From Streptococcus sp. zg-86 (GTDB lineage Bacteria; Bacillota; Bacilli; Lactobacillales; Streptococcaceae), in contig NZ_CP072115.1 in the NCBI RefSeq assembly GCF_017639855.1, positions 186,001 through 250,000 on the forward strand: DNA of 64,000 nucleotides, given 5' to 3'. Below are positions 59,316-64,000 of this stretch, piece by piece. The translations under genes and the position numbers were made by a program. The notes under the pieces were generated by a model. The model had not been told where the DNA came from. It ran no database searches and was given only the letters and a program-made list of their open reading frames with translations. The stretch's first letter is position 1, and every line of letters begins with the position of its first letter.

Positions 59316-60926
59316 ATGGCAACAAAGTATATTTTTGTAACAGGTGGCGTGGTGAGTTCAATCGGGAAAGGCATTGTGGCAGCAAGTCTGGGTCGATTGC
59401 TGAAAAACCGTGGTTTAACAGTCACGATTCAAAAATTTGATCCCTACATCAATATTGATCCGGGGACAATGAGTCCGTATCAACATGGGGAAGTATTTGT
59501 TACAGATGACGGGGCAGAAACAGACCTTGATTTAGGTCACTATGAACGCTTTATTGACATCAATCTCAATAAGTATTCCAATGTAACAACTGGAAAAATC
59601 TATAGTGAAGTTCTCCGTAAAGAACGCCGTGGTGAGTATTTAGGAGCAACCGTTCAGGTTATTCCACACATCACAGATGCCTTAAAAGAAAAGATCAAGC
59701 GAGCAGCAACGACAACGGATGCTGATGTCATTATCACAGAGGTTGGTGGAACAGTTGGGGATATTGAAAGTTTGCCATTTTTAGAGGCCCTTCGCCAAAT
59801 GAAATCAGATGTCGGTGCAGATAATGTTATGTATATTCATACGACTCTCCTACCTTATCTGAAAGCTGCTGGTGAAATGAAAACCAAGCCAACCCAACAC
59901 TCCGTTAAAGAATTACGTGGGCTAGGTATTCAGCCAAATATGCTGGTGATTCGGACAGAAGAGCCTGTTGGTCAAGGGATTAAAAATAAATTAGCACAAT
60001 TTTGTGATGTTGCACCAGAAGCGGTAATCGAATCGCTTGATGTAGAGCATTTGTATCAAATTCCTCTTAATTTACAAGCGCAGCAAATGGACCAAATCGT
60101 CTGCGACCATTTGAAGATTGATGCGCCAGCAGCAGACATGACAGACTGGTCTGCTATGGTTGACAAGGTTATGAATTTGAAGAAGCAAGTGAAGATTGCC
60201 TTGGTCGGAAAATACGTCGAATTACCAGATGCCTATATTTCTGTCGTAGAAGCCTTGAAACATTCTGGTTATGCCAATGATGCAGAAGTGAAGATTGATT
60301 GGATTAATGCCAATGATGTGACAGCAGACAATGTAGTAGACTTACTTGGCCATGCGGATGGAATGATTGTACCAGGTGGCTTTGGAAAACGCGGGACCGA
60401 AGGGAAAATCCAAGCCATTAAATATGCGCGTGAAAACAATGTCCCAATGCTCGGAGTTTGTCTAGGTATGCAGTTGACCTGTATCGAATTTGCCCGTCAT
60501 GTTCTTGGGTTAGAAGGTGCAAATTCTGCTGAACTAGCGCCTGATACCCCTTACCCAATCATTGACCTAATGCGGGATCAGATCGATGTAGAAGATATGG
60601 GTGGAACGCTTCGTTTGGGATTGTATCCAACCAAATTGAAAAAAGGAAGCCGTGCTGCAGCGGCCTATAAGGAACAAGAAGTTGTGCAGCGCCGTCACCG
60701 TCATCGCTATGAATTTAACAATAAATTCCGTGAAGCCTTTGAAACAGCTGGTTTTGTTTTTTCAGGAGTATCGCCTGATAATCGCTTAGTTGAAATTGTA
60801 GAAATTCCTGAAAACGACTTCTTTGTGGCCTGCCAATACCACCCAGAACTTTCCAGCCGTCCAAACCGTCCAGAAGAGCTCTACACAGCCTTTGTATCAG
60901 CGGCAGTTGAACATCATAATGACTAA
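59316..60926 (+). CDS. pyrG: CTP synthase
   Basis: Enzyme of 536 residues converting UTP and glutamine to CTP. Synthetase part with GGVVSSIGKGIVAASLG; glutaminase part with nucleophile Cys in GVCLGMQL and the His-Glu pair in QYHPELSSRP. ATG 59316 follows AAAGGAG; the frame upstream is leader. Controlled by the attenuator. Confidence 0.97.
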   Translation: MATKYIFVTGGVVSSIGKGIVAASLGRLLKNRGLTVTIQKFDPYINIDPGTMSPYQHGEVFVTDDGAETDLDLGHYERFIDINLNKYSNVTTGKIYSEVLRKERRGEYLGATVQVIPHITDALKEKIKRAATTTDADVIITEVGGTVGDIESLPFLEALRQMKSDVGADNVMYIHTTLLPYLKAAGEMKTKPTQHSVKELRGLGIQPNMLVIRTEEPVGQGIKNKLAQFCDVAPEAVIESLDVEHLYQIPLNLQAQQMDQIVCDHLKIDAPAADMTDWSAMVDKVMNLKKQVKIALVGKYVELPDAYISVVEALKHSGYANDAEVKIDWINANDVTADNVVDLLGHADGMIVPGGFGKRGTEGKIQAIKYARENNVPMLGVCLGMQLTCIEFARHVLGLEGANSAELAPDTPYPIIDLMRDQIDVEDMGGTLRLGLYPTKLKKGSRAAAAYKEQEVVQRRHRHRYEFNNKFREAFETAGFVFSGVSPDNRLVEIVEIPENDFFVACQYHPELSSRPNRPEELYTAFVSAAVEHHND

Positions 60927-60937
60927 TCGGATAGTGC

Positions 60938-60971
60938 ATCATCTTGTCCTCTGACAGGGTGGTGTTTTTTG
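60938..60971 (+). terminator. Terminator after pyrG
   Basis: CATCATCTTGTC, loop, GACAGGGTGGTG (with G-T pairs), then TTTTTTG. Confidence 0.75.
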
Positions 60972-61220
60972 ATGAAGTAAGCTATAATATAGTGGATTGA
61001 AAAAGGAATAGGACAAGGCAAGGGGCTGTAGATAGAACTAGCGTTCATCAAAGCGACTTAATACTCGTCAAAAATCAAAGTCTGACGTCGTTAACTCACC
61101 TTGCTTCAACAGTCCAGCGGACTGTTGAAGGTTGGAAATAGGGATTATGTAATAATCCTCAGCTAACATTAGTCCAGCGGACTGTTGAAGGTTGGAAATA
61201 GGGATTATGAAATAATCCTC

Positions 61221-61510
61221 CAGCTTAAAAAAAGTCTTTTTATTGCCACCGTCCTCATGTGCTTTCGGACATCAGCGACTTCCTTGGGAGTAAAATAATC
61301 CAGTGGATTATTTTAGCCCGAGCCCAGAAACAAAGGAGCGAGGATAATCAATTTCAGCGAAATCACGACTTCTGTCTCACTCCCACTTTTAGCACGGCGG
61401 AGGTGGCGGTATTGTGCTCGCTACGCTCGCAAATTTTCTAACCTTAAAACTACAGAAAATTACATATCATTGTAATGTTTTTCTGAATTGTGAGGTTTGT
61501 CTACATTTTG
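61221..61510 (+). repeat. S-family structured element, copy 2
   Basis: Nearly identical to 44708-44983 at both ends (CAGCTT..., ending GTCTACATTTTG), including TTTTTATTGCCACCGTCC, the GCTCGCTACGCTC segment and the CAGAAAA/TTTTCTG hairpin. The two middle hairpins are replaced by a G element. Flanked by GGATTATGAAATAATCCTC (61202) and GGATTATGTAATAATCCTC (61513). Confidence 0.8.
61286..61384. repeat. GGGAGT...ACTCCC element (G family) inside the S element
   Basis: About 99 bp, with AAAATAATCCA/TGGATTATTTT and AATTTC/GAAAT arms. Close relative of 36308-36410. Confidence 0.75.
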
Positions 61511-61751
61511 AAGGATTATGTAATAATCCTCAGTTAGCATTAGTCCGATGGTTCAGTGGAGACGAGCTATGCTCGCTCTATTTCTTACCTTCCACAATTC
61601 TCAATTGTGGAAGCTAGTCAGATTTTGATTCTTATAGAGTATAATGATATCCTAACCTTTATTCCATTCACTATACAAATAAGAATAGGTGTTTATTTGC
61701 TAACAATTCCAAGGATAGACTGTCGCGATTTGCTTGAAATGGAGATTTAAC

Positions 61752-63311
61752 ATGAAAAAGAGCTATGTGATGATTACGCTACTTGCAATTACAATAGTTG
61801 CTACTACCAATGTGTATTTTAGCTATCAAACCTCTCACATTATTGATAGTTTGACACAGGGGCATTTCTCATCCTTCTATCAAAACATCGGGCTGATGTT
61901 TTTTGCTTTTGTTTGCTTACTTGTAGCGGAATTGATTCGTCAGATTTGTAACCAACGCTTTCTCAACCAAGTTTCGTATCGGATTCATCAAAATGTTATT
62001 GGGCGCTTGTTGACCAAAGAGGGGCTGTTGAAGCGCTCAGAAGCTAGTCAGTATCTATCGAATGTAACGAATGACATTGAAATGGTTAAAGACTTGTACT
62101 ATGATACATTTTTCTCGCTGTATCAAGGTATTGTTTCCTTCGTAATTGCTAGTCTTGCCTTGGTTTCACTTGATAAGAAGATTGCCGCGGTGATTTTGCT
62201 TGTTTCCTTACTGCCAGTAGTAATTCCCTATATCTTCAAAGGGATTCGTAGTCATATTCAAGAGAATTTATCACGAGAAAAAGCACGCTATCAAACCGAT
62301 TTGAACGATCTGCTATCCAGCCTTGTCATAGTGAAAAATATTGGTCTGTACCGAGAATTTTCTGAAACCATGACCAATCAGTATCGCCGTATTAACCAAG
62401 AAGAGAATCGACAAGCCACATGGAAAGCAATTGTCAATGTTCTGTCAGCAGTACCGTTTTATCTGACCTTTGTTTTGATTTTATATTTGGGTGGACGAGC
62501 TGTGTTTGCAGGACAGCTGAGTCTAGGGTCTTTAGTGGCTATTTACACGATCTCGTTAGAATTGTCCATGCCCATTTTGCTCGTTGCAGGTGCTGTTTCT
62601 GATATGACTTCTGTAGGAAGCATTCGCAAGAATTTAATGGAATTTTCGATGTTGCCTGTAGTTCCTAGGTCACCTAAACTTTTCGATTTTCGAGATATCG
62701 AGCTTCGTAGCGTTGTTTATCAAATCGAAGACAAGCGTATTTTTAGCAATCTAACGCTGAAATTTGAAGCAGGGAAAAAATACTTAATTCAAGGTGAAAG
62801 TGGTGTTGGCAAATCAATCTTAGCTTATTTAGTAACGCAAAACACTGAAGAGCAAGTGAGAGGGATTTATATCAATGGAATAGAAACTGCCCAACTTTCC
62901 TACCAGACTGTTCAGTCATATATGAGTTTTCTTCCCCAAAAAGTCAGCTTGTTCCACACAAGTATTTGGCATAATCTTACCCTAGACCGTCCTGTGAGTG
63001 AAGCGAGTGTCCTTGAGTGGTTAGAGCGATTTGGCTTGTCTGACCGTTTTCCGTCAAGGGTTGCGATGGAACATGAAATCGTTGATGCAGATAGTAGTCT
63101 GTCGGGAGGTCAACAGCAACGGTTGGCTCTCATTCGGAGCTTGCTACTGGAAAAAGCAGTTTTGATACTGGATGAGACTTTGTCAGGATTGGATGATGCG
63201 ACCTTTTCTACTGTTGAAAGAGCCTTACTAGAACAGGAAAATATAACCTTGCTCCATATTAGCCACCGGACCTATCATGCACAAGATTATGACCAGCAAA
63301 TAATTTTATAA
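61752..63311 (+). CDS. ABC exporter half-transporter (permease-ATPase fusion)
   Basis: Protein of 519 residues: six-helix membrane domain, then an ATPase with GESGVGKS, LSGGQQQR and VLILDETLSGLDD, ending soon after the switch region (HISHRTYHAQDYDQQIIL). ATG 61752 has GGAG 7 nt upstream. Same layout as 55070; candidate partner. Substrate unknown. Confidence 0.85.
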   Translation: MKKSYVMITLLAITIVATTNVYFSYQTSHIIDSLTQGHFSSFYQNIGLMFFAFVCLLVAELIRQICNQRFLNQVSYRIHQNVIGRLLTKEGLLKRSEASQYLSNVTNDIEMVKDLYYDTFFSLYQGIVSFVIASLALVSLDKKIAAVILLVSLLPVVIPYIFKGIRSHIQENLSREKARYQTDLNDLLSSLVIVKNIGLYREFSETMTNQYRRINQEENRQATWKAIVNVLSAVPFYLTFVLILYLGGRAVFAGQLSLGSLVAIYTISLELSMPILLVAGAVSDMTSVGSIRKNLMEFSMLPVVPRSPKLFDFRDIELRSVVYQIEDKRIFSNLTLKFEAGKKYLIQGESGVGKSILAYLVTQNTEEQVRGIYINGIETAQLSYQTVQSYMSFLPQKVSLFHTSIWHNLTLDRPVSEASVLEWLERFGLSDRFPSRVAMEHEIVDADSSLSGGQQQRLALIRSLLLEKAVLILDETLSGLDDATFSTVERALLEQENITLLHISHRTYHAQDYDQQIIL

Positions 63312-63329
63312 AAAAATGTTTGGAAAGTA

Positions 63330-63358
63330 TTGACAAGAAATCACCTCCTTGGTATACT
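63330..63358 (+). promoter_or_regulatory. tRNA-Leu promoter
   Basis: TTGACA (63330-63335), 17-bp spacer, TATACT (63353-63358): close to consensus, as expected for a stable RNA. Confidence 0.8.
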
Positions 63359-63374
63359 AGTAGGGTACTCAATC

Positions 63375-63460
63375 GCGGGGATGGCGGAATTGGCAGACGC
63401 GCAGGACTAAGGATCCTGTGACCGCTTTAGGTCGTGAGGGTTCAAGTCCCTCTCTCCGCA
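63375..63460 (+). tRNA. tRNA-Leu (anticodon AAG)
   Basis: 86 nt, class II. Acceptor GCGGGGA/TCTCCGC, anticodon stem CAGGA/TCCTG with loop CTAAGGA (anticodon AAG, reading CUU and, if A34 becomes inosine, CUC), long variable arm GACCGCTTTAGGTC, T arm GAGGG-TTCAAGT-CCCTC. CCA is not encoded. Confidence 0.95.
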
Positions 63461-63462
63461 TA

Positions 63463-63492
63463 GTTTAGACTGGTTTTGCCAGTCTTTTTTCT
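63463..63492 (+). terminator. Terminator after tRNA-Leu
   Basis: AGACTGG, TTTTG loop, CCAGTCT, then TTTTT. Confidence 0.85.
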
Positions 63493-63575
63493 TGTGAATA
63501 ATCTGTGAAAATTTTCGCATTTTTCAAAAACTAGATTGAAAGAGCAGAAAAAAAGTAGCGTTTTTCTCGAAAACG

Positions 63576-63584
63576 TGATAAAAT
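63576..63584 (+). promoter_or_regulatory. fba extended -10 promoter
   Basis: TGATAAAAT (TGn plus TAAAAT) about 50 nt before the ATG. Confidence 0.6.
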
Positions 63585-63633
63585 AAACAATGTAAGTGGG
63601 AGAAGCCCACAAAAATTAAGAGGAGGCTAGAAA

Positions 63634-64000
63634 ATGCCAGTCGTTTCAGCAGAAAAATTCGTCCAAGCAGCTCGTGACAACGGTTACGCAGTTGGTGGAT
63701 TTAACACAAACAACCTTGAGTGGACTCAAGCTATCTTGCGTGCAGCAGAAGCTAAAAAAGCTCCTGTTTTAATCCAAACATCAATGGGTGCAGCAAAATA
63801 TATGGGTGGTTACAAAGTAGCTCGTAACTTGATTGCAAACCTTGTAGAATCAATGAACATCACAGTTCCAGTTGCTATTCACCTTGACCATGGTCACTAC
63901 GAAGATGCACTTGAGTGTATCGAAGTAGGTTACACTTCAATCATGTTTGACGGTTCACACCTTCCAGTTGAAGAAAACCTTGAAAAAGCACGCGAAGTTG
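63634..64000 (+). CDS. fba: Class II fructose-bisphosphate aldolase (5' part)
   Basis: First 122 codons of the zinc-dependent glycolytic aldolase: MPVVSAEKFVQAARDNGYAV, then AIHLDHGHYEDALECIEVG with the zinc-binding His pair and IMFDGSHLPVEEN. AGGAGG precedes the ATG. Continues beyond the window. Strong codon bias, as for a highly expressed gene. Confidence 0.97.
   Translation, partial: MPVVSAEKFVQAARDNGYAVGGFNTNNLEWTQAILRAAEAKKAPVLIQTSMGAAKYMGGYKVARNLIANLVESMNITVPVAIHLDHGHYEDALECIEVGYTSIMFDGSHLPVEENLEKAREV

Larger units (their letters stand above)
60988..61675. repeat. Large M-family (BOX-like) mosaic with nested S and G elements
   Basis: Ends TATAGTGGATTGA and ATTCACTATA as in the 164-bp copy, but 688 bp long. 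Contains TACTCGTCAAAAATC, two tandem 60-bp modules (AGTCC...GGACTGTTGAAGG, TTGGAAATAGG, GGATTATG-AATAATCC), an S element (61221-61510), inside that a G element, and more modules (CGAGCTATGCTCG; TTCCACAATT/AATTGTGGAA). No gene. Confidence 0.8.

Noticed and set aside
61259..61750. Three overlapping short plus-strand frames before the second ABC exporter
   Set aside because: All lie inside the M/S/G repeat mosaic; their protein text follows the hairpin repeats.

Overview
The window is low-GC Firmicute DNA and is almost certainly from a Streptococcus. Supporting signs are the dlt operon, HrcA/CIRCE control of grpE-dnaK-dnaJ, an rpoE (delta)-pyrG-tRNA-Leu-fba order, a PFL/ACT-domain pair, PerR and Rex-type operators. 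Protein sequences look most like the suis/mitis side of the genus. I cannot name the species from sequence alone.

Layout. 1-3.2 kb: end of the dltABCD lipoteichoic-acid D-alanylation operon. 3.3-9.3 kb: single genes (GFA-like enzyme, formate/nitrite channel, S41 peptidase, HXXEE membrane protein with a divergent TetR, LOG-family hydrolase with a MazG-like protein). 9.4-11.2 kb: two type I toxin-antitoxin loci not in the ORF calls, one Fst/par-like and one TxpA/holin-like, then rpmG and rpmF. 11.4-15.6 kb: hisS and adhE, the latter with two Rex-type operators around its promoter. 15.8-26.2 kb: a sialic-acid operon (acetylesterase, nanE, ABC importer, YhcH, YesL, nanA, nanK, RpiR regulator) with no sialidase, then a HAD phosphatase. 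26.3-36.1 kb: membrane protein, thrC, MATE exporter, a MerR regulator divergent from a diaminopentanoate dehydrogenase-like enzyme, ACT/PFL genes, a phosphoglycerate-mutase-family gene and an LD-carboxypeptidase. 36.4-38.0 kb: PadR regulator with DUF2812 membrane proteins. 38.0-44.7 kb: heat-shock operon hrcA-grpE-dnaK-dnaJ, its intergenic gaps filled with repeats. 45-47.7 kb: ABC transporter with an RRNPP-like regulator. 48-55 kb: amidase, amino-acid ABC genes without an ATPase, perR, and truA-pdxK/thiD-ECF-TIGR01440. 55-63.3 kb: tig, rpoE and pyrG between two half-size ABC exporters. 63.4-64 kb: tRNA-Leu(AAG) and the start of fba.

The most unusual content is intergenic. I see four interacting repeat families. 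(R) ~108-213 bp imperfect hairpins starting TTGAAC-CGG-CTAA and ending CTTTGTATCTTA; eleven or so copies crowd the hrcA-dnaJ gaps, one precedes a toxin gene, and one sits inside another repeat, giving an empty-site comparison. (S) ~190-290 bp multi-hairpin elements in three copies; two hairpins are kept by compensatory changes, and two copies are flanked by 19-23 bp duplications of a stem-loop. (M) BOX-like elements bounded by TATAGTG..TTGA inverted ends, with exchangeable hairpin modules. (G) small GGGAGT...ACTCCC hairpins, one of which replaces the arms of an S element. One R copy separates a Shine-Dalgarno-like sequence from the dnaJ start codon.

All calls are from reading the sequence; no database search was run.
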